A stretch of 39,662 bases of DNA, from NCBI GenBank assembly GCA_025354825.1, contig JANXMC010000533.1, positions 1 to 39,662 of the forward strand. Direction: 5' to 3'. Source of the DNA: Myxococcales bacterium (lineage in GTDB: Bacteria > Myxococcota_A > Polyangia > Polyangiales > Polyangiaceae). The notes below the pieces were generated by a model. That model saw nothing but the letters and a program-made list of their open reading frames with translations, searched no databases and had not been told where the DNA came from. This document shows, piece after piece, positions 17,754 to 27,148 of the stretch. The position numbers and the translations under genes are program-made. How positions within the stretch are numbered: position 1 is the stretch's first letter; each line of letters opens with the position of its first letter.

Positions 17754-20700
17754 TCAGCGCCGGACGCAGCGGAGAGCTCGGCGCACTCGGCCGGAAGCTG
17801 CCGCCACCGAGACTGCGGTCGTGCTGTCGTCTTCGCGACGAGTGACGGTTTTCCTGCCGGTCGTCCGCTCGCCCGGCATGCGCCCGCCGGCCTCGAACCG
17901 TGCGAGCTGCGACGGCTCGAGAGAGCCCGAGACCGACTCGATGCAAGCCCCGTCGCGGCGCAGGTGGAGCCGCGCCATGGGGACCGCGCCCACCGACGCC
18001 GGCGGCTCGGACGGCGACGACGCGCCCGAGCCGGCTGACGCGGCAGTCGCGGCGGACCGTGCGTTCCACATCCGAAGGGGCGCGCCCGTCCACGAGACGT
18101 CGAGGACCCAGCCGGCTTCGTCCCCCTGGCACAACGTTACCGGCGGTCGGTCGCTCAAGTCGGTCGTGCCGAGGGGCTCGGGGTCGCCCATCGCGCCGGT
18201 CTCGAGATCGACGGGGAGAACCCATCGGGACGGCAGATACCGACCGTCGCTCGGCTGCCCTTCGACCACGACGCCGAGCGCGCGACCGTCTGCGCGCCGT
18301 GCGAGCTGCGTTGCCGTATGCGCGGAAGGGTCGCTTCGGCTCTCGCTGTTCGTCGTGGCATCGACCCAGCGTCCCGTGCTTCGAGGGACGCGCGCCATTT
18401 CGCGCGCCAGCGCGCCGTCGATCTGCCAGAGGACGGTCGCCGGCAGCTCGCCCGCGATGGCCGACGTTGCGACGTACCAGCGCCGCCCCACACGCGTCGC
18501 CGCTTCGACGTCGCCGAACGGCTCGTGATCCATACGGCGGGCTTCGACGATGGGCCGGCCGTCTTCGACGACGAGAAGAGTCGTTTCGACCGGGCTCGGG
18601 TGCCGGCCCAAAAGAAGAGCGTGCTGCGGATCGTCGCCGAGGGCCACGGTCCAGAACGCCGTGGTGCTCGCGAAGGACGCGGGGACGCTGGGCGCGCCGA
18701 TCGCTCGCCGTGCGGCTTCGATCGTCACGAAGGGTGACGTCGACGGCGTGGTCGTGTGGACGTCCGTCGAGTCGCCGTAGGGCGAGACCCACCGCGCGAC
18801 CCAGCGCGAGCTCTTGTCCCAGTCGCCCGTCTTCGGCCCCCACGCATAGAGCCGCGCGAGGGGGCCCGTTCGCGGGGCGCGCGACAGAATGTCGAGCGCT
18901 TCGGCGGTGACGGCGACCTCGTCGGCGCGAACCGTAGGCGACGATGCGGCGTAGAAGGGCGAGAGGTCGCCCATGGGCGGCGTGCCGAAGGGCGCGAAAA
19001 GGCCGATGCCCGCACGCATCGAAGGCTGCGCGAATGGCGGAAGACGAGGGGTCGCGAGCGGGGTGAGCGCAGCGCCGCCGGGCGGTGACGCCGAGCTCCC
19101 TTGCGAAGGCGCCGGCGGGCCGAGGTCGCAGACAAGATCGAGCGGCGCGAGGGCCGTTGCGGGGCGCCGAGCCGGCGGCGGCGCTTCGGGGAGCGGCGGC
19201 CGTTTCGCGTCGCCCCACCCGACACGGAGCCACCCCGCCGCCGTGCAGCCAATAGGGCCGCAGGCGCGCGACGTCACTTGCCGGGTTGGAACGAGAGGCT
19301 CGGGGACGTCGAGCGCCGTCCACGTCATTCCTCCATCGACGGTCTCGTACCCCCGGCGCGACGCCGACCATCCGAGGCCGTAGCGCCCCGACACCATCGG
19401 TGCGCCGAGATCTTTCACGAGCTTGCCGACGTGCGCCGTCGCCGAGCTCGCATCGACCTCGATGCCGAGGAACGTGCCGCCCGCCTCTATCCAGCCGCTG
19501 AGCACACCCGACGTTCGCTCTTCGAAGCCGTCGAGCCAGGCGCCGTTTCGCACGATGCGCGTGACATCGGGGTCGACGACCAGGGCGGACAGATCGAGCG
19601 ACCGTGTCTGCGCCGTGCCGTGATCGAGAATCGTCAGGCGTGCCGCGGCCAGCACCCCTTCGGGCGGCGTGATGACGGCGACGCGCCCATCGGCGAGGGG
19701 GACGACGCGCTCGCCGCCGTTGGTTCCGCGAACACGAACGTCGCGCCAGGCCGACGCCATCGGGCCGGACGCGAGGGCCCCGAGCACGCAGTACGACCGC
19801 TCGGCGCCGTCCTCTTCGGCGAGCGCGCTCTCGGCACACGGCCCGTGCACCGCGAGGGCGCCGTTGCCCGCGGCGAGAACCGCGCGGGGCGTGTCGAAGC
19901 GCTTCACGTCGACGAGGGCGCCCGACGCCTCGTCGTAGGCGTAGATCGCGGTCTGCCCGCGGGGCTCGCCGCAGACGAAGCCGAAGGTCGAAACGCTGCT
20001 GGCGACGCGCGTGTCGAAGCGCATCGCGTGGCACCGGGAAGGCTTGAGCGCGTAGGCGTCGCGTGCGACGTCGACGAGGGCGCCGTCGTCCAGACGAACG
20101 CGCCCGAGGCTGCCGTCGCGCGCGACGATCGCCGTGCCGTCGCCGAGCGGGAAGCCGTCTTCGACCGCCGCCGTGAGCGGGCGTTTTCCGAAGGTGCGGA
20201 GGCCGTCGAGGTTCGCGCTCGTGCTGCCGGCGGAGAAGCTCGCGCTGGTCGTCACCGCCGTGGGTGCAGACTGCACGGATTCGGCGGCGCGCCCCACCTG
20301 CCCATCGGGCCGCACTTCGTAGGCGACCTTGGCGTGGGTCGTGTCCTCGCCGGTGACCACGAGGAGGTCGCCCACGAGGTCGACGGAGGTTGCGTCGATC
20401 GGAAGACCGAGGGGCTTCCACGTGGCGCCCGCATCGAACGTCGCGACGACGCCGCGGAGATCGTTCACGGCGACCGCGCGCCAGCCGTCGGCCGCGGCAT
20501 ACGCGCCGACGACCGACGAGCCGGGCCAAGGCCCCACGTCGAGGCGCGCCCCCGTACGGGGATCGATCGCCTGGTGGGTGCCGCGATCGCCCCTCACGTA
20601 GACGCGATCGAGCCCGACGAAGATGCGGACGATCTCGTTGGGCGACGTGAAGATCGGCGAGATCGGCGACAGCCACTGATCGGCGCGCCAGACGGTGTTG

Positions 20701-21179
20701 CCAAGGACGTAGAGGAACCCACCGCCGAGGCGCTCGGGGAGCATCGCCGTGGCCTTGGGCGGCTGCGGGAGCCTGTCGATCGCGGCTTGCATCGCGCCGA
20801 AGGGAAGGCTCACGAGGCGCACGCCGCCGGCGATGCCCCGCACGCCGCCGCCGGCTTCAACGCCGTAGAGGCGGAGGTCGTCGACGGACTCGGGCACGAC
20901 GCGTGCGCCGACGACGGTAGGATCGACGGCGCGCAGGGACGTCGCCGCCGACGCGTTGCCCCCCGCGCGCGCCGGCTTTGCCGCCGGCTGCGCGTCGACG
21001 CGAAGGTGAGCCCGCGCGCTCTCGGGCGACCTCGCGAAGAAAGTCCCGCTCGCGCCTCGCGCCGCGCATCCATTCGTAAGGGCGAGCGCCACGACGATGC
21101 AGCGGCTGGCGGCGATGGCCGCACCGGCGGACGCCCCGGCCGCGCCGCCTCGCTTCGGGCCCGGCAGCGCTCGTCCCAT
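17754..21179 (-). CDS. very large putative lipoprotein with BNR/sialidase-like repeats (1141 aa)
   Basis: LALTNGCAA lipobox; BNR-like TFDAGATWKPLGLP and TVDGGMTWTALDVP; strong codon bias throughout. Confidence 0.8.
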   Translation of the reverse strand: MGRALPGPKRGGAAGASAGAAIAASRCIVVALALTNGCAARGASGTFFARSPESARAHLRVDAQPAAKPARAGGNASAATSLRAVDPTVVGARVVPESVDDLRLYGVEAGGGVRGIAGGVRLVSLPFGAMQAAIDRLPQPPKATAMLPERLGGGFLYVLGNTVWRADQWLSPISPIFTSPNEIVRIFVGLDRVYVRGDRGTHQAIDPRTGARLDVGPWPGSSVVGAYAAADGWRAVAVNDLRGVVATFDAGATWKPLGLPIDATSVDLVGDLLVVTGEDTTHAKVAYEVRPDGQVGRAAESVQSAPTAVTTSASFSAGSTSANLDGLRTFGKRPLTAAVEDGFPLGDGTAIVARDGSLGRVRLDDGALVDVARDAYALKPSRCHAMRFDTRVASSVSTFGFVCGEPRGQTAIYAYDEASGALVDVKRFDTPRAVLAAGNGALAVHGPCAESALAEEDGAERSYCVLGALASGPMASAWRDVRVRGTNGGERVVPLADGRVAVITPPEGVLAAARLTILDHGTAQTRSLDLSALVVDPDVTRIVRNGAWLDGFEERTSGVLSGWIEAGGTFLGIEVDASSATAHVGKLVKDLGAPMVSGRYGLGWSASRRGYETVDGGMTWTALDVPEPLVPTRQVTSRACGPIGCTAAGWLRVGWGDAKRPPLPEAPPPARRPATALAPLDLVCDLGPPAPSQGSSASPPGGAALTPLATPRLPPFAQPSMRAGIGLFAPFGTPPMGDLSPFYAASSPTVRADEVAVTAEALDILSRAPRTGPLARLYAWGPKTGDWDKSSRWVARWVSPYGDSTDVHTTTPSTSPFVTIEAARRAIGAPSVPASFASTTAFWTVALGDDPQHALLLGRHPSPVETTLLVVEDGRPIVEARRMDHEPFGDVEAATRVGRRWYVATSAIAGELPATVLWQIDGALAREMARVPRSTGRWVDATTNSESRSDPSAHTATQLARRADGRALGVVVEGQPSDGRYLPSRWVLPVDLETGAMGDPEPLGTTDLSDRPPVTLCQGDEAGWVLDVSWTGAPLRMWNARSAATAASAGSGASSPSEPPASVGAVPMARLHLRRDGACIESVSGSLEPSQLARFEAGGRMPGERTTGRKTVTRREDDSTTAVSVAAASGRVRRALRCVRR

Positions 21180-21205
21180 GCCTCTAGACTACGCGAACGG
21201 CGCGA

Positions 21206-21272
21206 TCAGACCAGCGCGTGGCCGCCGTCGACGTGCACCGTCGTCCCGGCGGCAAGGCGGTTCCCCATGAGA
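21206..21272 (-). pseudogene. C-terminal remnant of a short-chain dehydrogenase/reductase
   Basis: Reverse frame reads ELLMGNRLAAGTTVHVDGGHALV followed by TGA at 21206..21208; resembles the canonical SDR end ...TGttlHVDGGhal; no SDR domain upstream in frame. Confidence 0.45.
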
Positions 21273-21478
21273 AGCTCCCACCGACCGCGTGAGCCGTGCC
21301 GTCGCGCACCACCAAGCGGCCGCGGGCGGGCGCTCACTTGCCCGTCCGCGTTCGCCGTGCGATCGCGTGAAGCGCCGCGCCGCGTCACCTTGCCCCATCC
21401 GGAGCGTGGAGCTAGCGTCCACGGGTCACGAACGCGCCCGTAAATCTCGGGCGTTCCGCGAGAGAGGTGAGGATCGTC

Positions 21479-22483
21479 ATGGCATATGTCGTTGCGGTGG
21501 TCGGAGCCACGGGTGCAGTGGGTCGCGAGATGTTGCGCACGCTCGAAGGGCGCAAGTTCCCGATGAAGAAGCTCGTGCTCCTCGCGAGCCCCCGCAGCGC
21601 TGGCCAGAAGCTCCCGTTCAACGGCACAGAGATCACGATCGAGGCGCTCACATCGGCGTCTTTTGACGGCGTCGACGTCGCGCTCTTCAGCGCGGGCTCC
21701 TCGGTCTCCCTCGAGTGGGGGCCCATCGCCGCCAAGGCTGGCGCCGTCGTCATCGACAACTCCAGCGCCTGGCGAATGGACAAAGACGTTCCGCTCGTTG
21801 TCCCCGAGGTGAACATGGCGGCAGCCGCCAACCGTCCGAAGGGGATCATCGCAAACCCCAACTGCTCGACGATTCAAATGGTCGTTGCGCTCAAGCCGCT
21901 CCACGACGCCGCCGGCATCAAGCACATCGTCGTCTCCACGTACCAAGCGACGAGCGGCAAAGGGCACGCGGCGGTCGAAGACCTTCTCGCGCAGACGAAG
22001 CAGCTCCTCGCCGGCGAGACCGTGACGCCGACGGTGTTCCCCGGGCAGATCGCCGGAAACCTCATCATCGATTGGAAGGCCGGCGCCGACGACTACTCCG
22101 AAGAGGAGTGGAAGATGGTGAACGAAACCCGCAAAATCATGGGCGACGACACGATCGGCGTCTCGCCGACGACGGTGCGCGTGCCGGTCGTGAACAGCCA
22201 CTCGGAGGCGATTCACGTGCAGTTCAAACGCCCGATGACGGCCGCCGAAGCGAAGATGTTGCTCAAGACGGCCGAAGGCGTTGTGCTCGCCGACGCGCCC
22301 TACGCCCCGGGCAACTCGCCGCAGCCGCTCCACGCCACGGGGACCGATGCCGTGTACGTCGGGCGCGTTCGCGACGACCTCGCCGTCCCCGGCGCAATCA
22401 ACATGTGGGTCGTGAGCGACAACCTCCGTAAAGGCGCAGCTCTCAACGCCGTGCAGATCGCCGAGCGGCTCTTTCCGCGCTGA
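21479..22483 (+). CDS. asd: aspartate-semialdehyde dehydrogenase
   Basis: VAVVGATGAVGREMLRTLE, NPNCSTIQMVVALKPLHD, STYQATSGKGHAAVEDLL, VRVPVVNSHSEAIHV. Confidence 0.96.
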   Translation: MAYVVAVVGATGAVGREMLRTLEGRKFPMKKLVLLASPRSAGQKLPFNGTEITIEALTSASFDGVDVALFSAGSSVSLEWGPIAAKAGAVVIDNSSAWRMDKDVPLVVPEVNMAAAANRPKGIIANPNCSTIQMVVALKPLHDAAGIKHIVVSTYQATSGKGHAAVEDLLAQTKQLLAGETVTPTVFPGQIAGNLIIDWKAGADDYSEEEWKMVNETRKIMGDDTIGVSPTTVRVPVVNSHSEAIHVQFKRPMTAAEAKMLLKTAEGVVLADAPYAPGNSPQPLHATGTDAVYVGRVRDDLAVPGAINMWVVSDNLRKGAALNAVQIAERLFPR

Positions 22484-23705
22484 CGAGAGAACGGAGCCGC
22501 GCGCGTGCCCTTGAACGCGCGCGCGGCCGTCTCGAAGACGCAATCGCGGCGAACGCCGCGAACGCGGTGAGCACGGCCCACGTTTCGCCGCGGCTGCCCG
22601 GTGTCGATAGGCCCACCACCGTGCAGCCGCACCCTCCGCTGTCGGCGGGCGCGAAGCTCGGTCTAGGCGTGCCGAGCCCTGCATCGCGAGCTCGCGGGGG
22701 CGGAGTCGCGCTCGCGATGGGGAACGACGGATCGGTGATGGGGCCGGTCACGAACGGCGCGCCGCCGTCGGTGGAGGGATTCGTCGTCACCGCGTCGCAC
22801 GCCGACGCATGCGTCGCTCGCGTTGTCGCGCAGCTCGTGGGGCTCGCGCACGACGGCTCGTCGAGCGCGGGCGGGCGCGTCCCATCGCCAATCGCGCCCC
22901 GATTCGGGTATGCGGCCGCGAGCGCAGGCCAGTGAGCCGCCGACGGCGGGTTCTCCATCCAGCCGTAAATCCGCTCTTGGTACGCATAGGCGCCGCCGTT
23001 CTTTGGATTGTACGGGCCGCGGTTCGCCTTGAGGTTCGGGTTGTTCGGGTTGTTCGAATAGGCGAGCCCGTTGTACGCCCAGAGCGCCGTGTACCAGTCC
23101 TCGACGACGTCGGGGTTGCTGTCGCCGACGCAGCTCGTGGCGGCCCATTTGTCGCGCAAGATGAGCGTGCCGGTCGCAAGGTTGTACGTCGCGTCCGAGG
23201 CGACGCGCGCGGGATCGAAGACCGTCGTTTCGCCGACGTGCATGCCGCTCGTGACCTGGCTTACCCCGTAGCCGCAATCGAACGACACGATGGTGCGCTC
23301 GCCCGCGCCGACCGACGTCTCGGGCGCGTCGGGCACACAGAACTGCACCCAACCGCTCTCGACCATCGCGAGCGCCTTCAGCACATGGCAGGGGAAATGC
23401 GCGTCGACGAGGGCGACCGGCTTCGGCTTCAAGCACCCCGAGTCGATCTTCGAAATCGCAGGCCCGTCCGCCCCCCACGACGCTTTTCCGCCGGACACTT
23501 TTGCGAAGATCCCGTTCCACGCGGCGGGGGTCGGATTCGTCCCGAGGGTCGGCTCGACACCGCAGCGCACGCCCGTCGCGGTCCCCGCCGGCGTATAGCT
23601 CGGGCAGTAGGCGTAGGCCGACGACGCTTGCATCGCGAGCGCCACCGCGCAGGCGATCCCCGCGGTCGCGAAGGGCGCGCGCAGGCGCTTGCGCGACCGC
23701 TTCAT
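22443..23705 (-). CDS. secreted lytic transglycosylase-like protein with MYXO-CTERM-like C-terminal anchor
   Basis: Signal peptide; ALAMVESGWVQFC...DCGYGVSQVTSGM (SLT-like); C-terminus SGGCGCTVVG...TWAVLTAFAAFAAIASSRRPRARSR. Confidence 0.78.
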   Translation of the reverse strand: MKRSRKRLRAPFATAGIACAVALAMQASSAYAYCPSYTPAGTATGVRCGVEPTLGTNPTPAAWNGIFAKVSGGKASWGADGPAISKIDSGCLKPKPVALVDAHFPCHVLKALAMVESGWVQFCVPDAPETSVGAGERTIVSFDCGYGVSQVTSGMHVGETTVFDPARVASDATYNLATGTLILRDKWAATSCVGDSNPDVVEDWYTALWAYNGLAYSNNPNNPNLKANRGPYNPKNGGAYAYQERIYGWMENPPSAAHWPALAAAYPNRGAIGDGTRPPALDEPSCASPTSCATTRATHASACDAVTTNPSTDGGAPFVTGPITDPSFPIASATPPPRARDAGLGTPRPSFAPADSGGCGCTVVGLSTPGSRGETWAVLTAFAAFAAIASSRRPRARSRARARLRSLVSAERAARRSARR

Positions 23706-24925
23706 CGAAGTGCCGTTCGCGTTCCGCCCACGAAGCCGAGCGCCTCGAGGCGCTCGCGCGCTTCACCGTATTTGCCAATCGCGACTGTGGTGCCGGTCGC
23801 GACGTGGACGGCGCTCAGAGACTCCGAGCCGTCGGCCGCCTCGTGGGCGGTCATCGCCCAGACGCCGTCGTTTGCCATCGCGCGAAGCGACTCGAGCTCC
23901 ATCGTTTGCGCGGGGGCGAACAGCCGCGCGCCGCGGGGCAATGTCGAGCCGCGGCCGCCACTTCGCGTCGCCCACGCGAGCCCCGTACCCTCGAGCGCAA
24001 ACGGCACCGCCGCCTCGTCGCGCGTCGCCATTACGCGCGTGCGAAGTCCCGTGGCGAGGTCGACGCGCTCGACGACCCAGAGCGTCGCGTCGTGTGCGTC
24101 AAGGTTGCTCATCACGAGGGAGCGCGCCTGCCCATCGAGCGTGAAATCGCGCGCGAACGGCGGTACCGCCGCAACGACTCTCGAGCGCGCCGTGGCGCGG
24201 TCGATGGCCACGATTTCGGCAACGCCGGGCCCCACGCGGTAAACGACGAGCTCGCCGTCGAGCTCACCGGCGATGTGCAGCGCATAGCCCGACCACGTGT
24301 AGACCGCACGTATCGAAGCGGACGCGCGATCGACCGCATCGACGGACAGGTTGTCGACGCGCAAACGCCCAGCGCGCCCATCCCCGGTGGACACGTCAAC
24401 CCCGGCGACCCCGCGTTCGACGTAAATGGCCCCATCGAGCGACGCGAGGGGGCGGCTCGCGTGGACGATGCCGTCTGCGAGGCGCGTGACGCCGTGCGCT
24501 TCGTCGGCGCCGTAGAGGACCGCCGCGAAATCGGTCTCGCGCGCGCGCGGCCCACGGGGCGCCGTGCCGTCGGCCACGACGACCACGGCGCGTGCGCCGG
24601 GCACAACGTCGCCGCGGGCGACGCCTTCGCGCGGGAGAGCGATCGTCCCGAGTGGGGTCGACGTTGCGGAGGACGAAGGCCGCGACGACGTGTCGATGCG
24701 CTCGAAGCGGATCTCCACCGACGTCGCATCGATCGACCGAGGCGTCGCGAGGACGGCGACCTCGGTAACCGGCAGCGCTTCGGGCGCGGCGGCGCGCGAC
24801 GAAGGCTCGCCGTAGGGCAACGCGGCCAGCAGCGCGCCCGCAGCCACCGCGGTTGCGACGAGGGCCAGCCCACGACGGAGGCGTCGCGTTTGCGTGGCGC
24901 TGCGATCTCGAACGGGCTCGGGCAT
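23702..24925 (-). CDS. hypothetical membrane-anchored beta-propeller-like protein
   Basis: N-terminal TM LALVATAVAAGALLAALP; repeated beta-rich segments; ATG/TGA overlap with the 22443..23705 gene. Confidence 0.7.
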   Translation of the reverse strand: MPEPVRDRSATQTRRLRRGLALVATAVAAGALLAALPYGEPSSRAAAPEALPVTEVAVLATPRSIDATSVEIRFERIDTSSRPSSSATSTPLGTIALPREGVARGDVVPGARAVVVVADGTAPRGPRARETDFAAVLYGADEAHGVTRLADGIVHASRPLASLDGAIYVERGVAGVDVSTGDGRAGRLRVDNLSVDAVDRASASIRAVYTWSGYALHIAGELDGELVVYRVGPGVAEIVAIDRATARSRVVAAVPPFARDFTLDGQARSLVMSNLDAHDATLWVVERVDLATGLRTRVMATRDEAAVPFALEGTGLAWATRSGGRGSTLPRGARLFAPAQTMELESLRAMANDGVWAMTAHEAADGSESLSAVHVATGTTVAIGKYGEARERLEALGFVGGTRTALR

Positions 24926-25001
24926 GGCGAAGACTCGGGGGGCGAGCGCGGGGTGCGCTCCAAGTATTCCCCCGCCCGCGCCATCGCGCGAGGGGTCCCG
25001 C

Positions 25002-25727
25002 TCAGGCCGCGGCGCTAAGGTGCTTCAAGTCACGGGCGAGCGACTGCACGGCGCGCGCGTGAAGACGGCTCCCCCACGACTTCGACAGCCCCAGCGAGCG
25101 CGATGCCTCGTCGAGCGTCACGTCGCCCATGTAGTAGCGCTCGAGGAGCGTGCGCTCCACCTCGGGGAGCTGCTTCATCGCCGCACGAACGGCGGCCCAC
25201 ATCTCGGCGCGCGAGAGCTGCTCCTCGGGCGAGTCGCTGTCCTCCGTGCTCTGGCCGTCCACCGACCGCGAGCCGGCGATGCGGAGGCTCATCATCGAGG
25301 CGAGCGCCGTGAGGTACTCGGTGAGGTCCTCTTCGGCCTTCAGCGCGCCCGGTGTGATCGAGCCGTCGGTGCTCGTGGCCTGGGCGGCCTCGGCGCTGCT
25401 CGCCGCAGCCGCCTCGGCGCGGAAGCGCTCGAAGGCGCGCCGCGGCAGGACGCCGTGCTTGCGGACGCCGTCCAGGATCGCGCCGCGGACGCGGAGCGAG
25501 GCCCACGCGCGAAACGGGATGCCGTGGCCGTCGTCGAAGCTGCGCGACGCGCGAAGGAGCGCCTCGCGCGCGAACGACGTGAGGTCTTCGAGAGGGAGCG
25601 AGAGACCGAGCTGCCGGCGTGCGCGTCGCGCAATGCCGTCGGCGAAGGGGAGCTCGGCGTGGAAGCGGGCGAGGGTCGTGGGCGAGTCGACGTTCGTGAC
25701 GGAGGGCATGTGAACCCTCCATCGCAA
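25002..25727 (-). CDS. RNA polymerase sigma factor, sigma-70 family (FliA/sigma-28-like)
   Basis: LEDLTSFAREALLRASRSFDDGHGIPFRAWASLRVRGAILDGVRKHGVLPR; sigma4 LPEVERTLLERYYMGDVTLDEASRSLGLSKSWGSRLHARAVQSL. Alternative start at 25709. Confidence 0.9.
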   Translation of the reverse strand: MRWRVHMPSVTNVDSPTTLARFHAELPFADGIARRARRQLGLSLPLEDLTSFAREALLRASRSFDDGHGIPFRAWASLRVRGAILDGVRKHGVLPRRAFERFRAEAAAASSAEAAQATSTDGSITPGALKAEEDLTEYLTALASMMSLRIAGSRSVDGQSTEDSDSPEEQLSRAEMWAAVRAAMKQLPEVERTLLERYYMGDVTLDEASRSLGLSKSWGSRLHARAVQSLARDLKHLSAAA

Positions 25728-25793
25728 TGGGCGTGCCGCCTGTGAATTTGCCGACGTTCGGCCAATTGTCGCGGGAAAACCCTTATCGACAGC

Positions 25794-25830
25794 GCGTTTC
25801 GCCCGCGAACGAAACAGTGTTTCGAAACGC
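25794..25830. promoter_or_regulatory. cluster of four alternating GTTTCG/CGAAAC motifs upstream of the sigma factor gene
   Basis: GTTTCG 25796..25801, CGAAAC 25810..25815, GTTTCG 25819..25824, CGAAAC 25823..25828; includes the perfect palindrome GTTTCGAAAC. Confidence 0.5.
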
Positions 25831-25870
25831 GTTATGCCGCGCGCGATTCGATAGCCCGGGCGGCGTGCCC

Positions 25871-27148
25871 TCAGCCGACGATCTCGGCGACCGCTTCGAC
25901 GAGGCGGTCGATGTCCCCCGTCGTGTTGAAGATGTGCGGGCTCGCGCGAACCGTCCCATCGAGCTTCGCGCGCGCGTGGAGCACGTGGGTGCAGTGGAAG
26001 CCGCCCGACACGCAGATGCCGAACATGTCGGAAAGGGCGCGGGCGACGTTCTCTTGGGTCATGGCCGGGGCGTCGACCACGAAGGTCGCGAGCGCAATGC
26101 GGCGCGACGCGGGAACGTCGCCCGCGAGGATGCGCACGCCCGAAATCGTGCCGAGGCCGCGGAGCAGGTAGTCGGTCATCTGTACGTCGTGCGCGCGAAT
26201 CGCCGTCATGCCGATCTTGCGCATGAAGCGCACCGCGGCGCCGAAGCCGATGGTCGCCTCGATGGCCGGCGTGCCGGCCTCGAAGCGGAATGGCGGGTCG
26301 CGCAGCACCAGCTCGCCGATCCCCAAGTCACCGTTCACGGCCACCATGCCGCCGCCGACTTGGTACAGCCCGAACTTCGCCATGCGCTCTCGCTTGGCGA
26401 AGAGCACTCCGACGCCGCTCGGCCCGAAGGCCTTGTGGGAGCTCGCCGCGTAGAAGTCGACGTCGAGCTTTTTCACATCGACGGGCAGGTGACTCAGCGA
26501 CTGCGCGCCGTCCAGAAGCACGGGAATGCCGCGGCGCCGCGCGATGGCGACGATCTCCTCGACCGGCGCGATGACGCCGGTGACGTTCGAGACGTGCCCC
26601 ACGGAGATGAGCTTCGTGCGCGGCGTGATGAGGCTCTCGATCATCTCCCAGCGGGGCACACCGTCGCCGTCGATGGGGATCGGCACGGGCGCCGCGCGAA
26701 CGCGCCACGGAAGCCAGTTCGCGTGGTGCTCGCTCGCGGGGAATACGACCTCGTCGTCCGCCGTGAGCGCGAGGGCGTGGGCGACCAGGTTGATGGCCTC
26801 GGTGGCGCCGCGCACGAACACGAGCTCGTCGGGGGCGGCGTTGAGCAGCCCCGCGACCTCCAGCCGTGCGGCGTCGTAAAGCTGCGTCGCCTCGTCGCCC
26901 AAGCCGTGGACACCGCGGTGCACATTGGCTGTGCACGACGCGTAGTAGTGCGACACGGCGTCGATGACGACGCGCGGCTTCGGTGTGGTCGACGCGCTGT
27001 CGAGGAAGACGAGCCCGTGCCCCGAAAGCTCGCGCGAGAGGAGAGGGAACTCGGGCCGCAGCGACTCGGCGAGATGGTTCAAGCTCGTCGTGCTGGCGCT
27101 TGCTGGGTTGCCGTTCGTCGGGCCCGTCGTCGTGGTCGTGGTCGTCAC
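25871..27148 (-). CDS. SufS-like cysteine desulfurase (class V aminotransferase)
   Basis: GATEAINLVAHAL, EHHANWLPWR, DGAQSLSHLPVDVKKLDVDFYAASSHKAFGPSGVGVL (PLP Lys), FEAGTPAIEATIGFGAAV, FHCTHVL (Cys loop), VRASPHIFNTTGDIDRLVEA. Confidence 0.92.
   Translation of the reverse strand: MTTTTTTTGPTNGNPASASTTSLNHLAESLRPEFPLLSRELSGHGLVFLDSASTTPKPRVVIDAVSHYYASCTANVHRGVHGLGDEATQLYDAARLEVAGLLNAAPDELVFVRGATEAINLVAHALALTADDEVVFPASEHHANWLPWRVRAAPVPIPIDGDGVPRWEMIESLITPRTKLISVGHVSNVTGVIAPVEEIVAIARRRGIPVLLDGAQSLSHLPVDVKKLDVDFYAASSHKAFGPSGVGVLFAKRERMAKFGLYQVGGGMVAVNGDLGIGELVLRDPPFRFEAGTPAIEATIGFGAAVRFMRKIGMTAIRAHDVQMTDYLLRGLGTISGVRILAGDVPASRRIALATFVVDAPAMTQENVARALSDMFGICVSGGFHCTHVLHARAKLDGTVRASPHIFNTTGDIDRLVEAVAEIVG

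Noticed and set aside
17743-20676. 977-aa minus-strand ORF and several long ORFs on the opposite strand (e.g. 19101..21443 +)
   Set aside because: Arg-rich, low-complexity shadow frames of the 17754..21179 gene; high GC makes spurious long ORFs common.
27122-27148. Short trinucleotide run encoding MTTTTTTT at the start of the SufS-like gene
   Set aside because: Simple codon repeat, possible slippage site but too short to claim phase variation.
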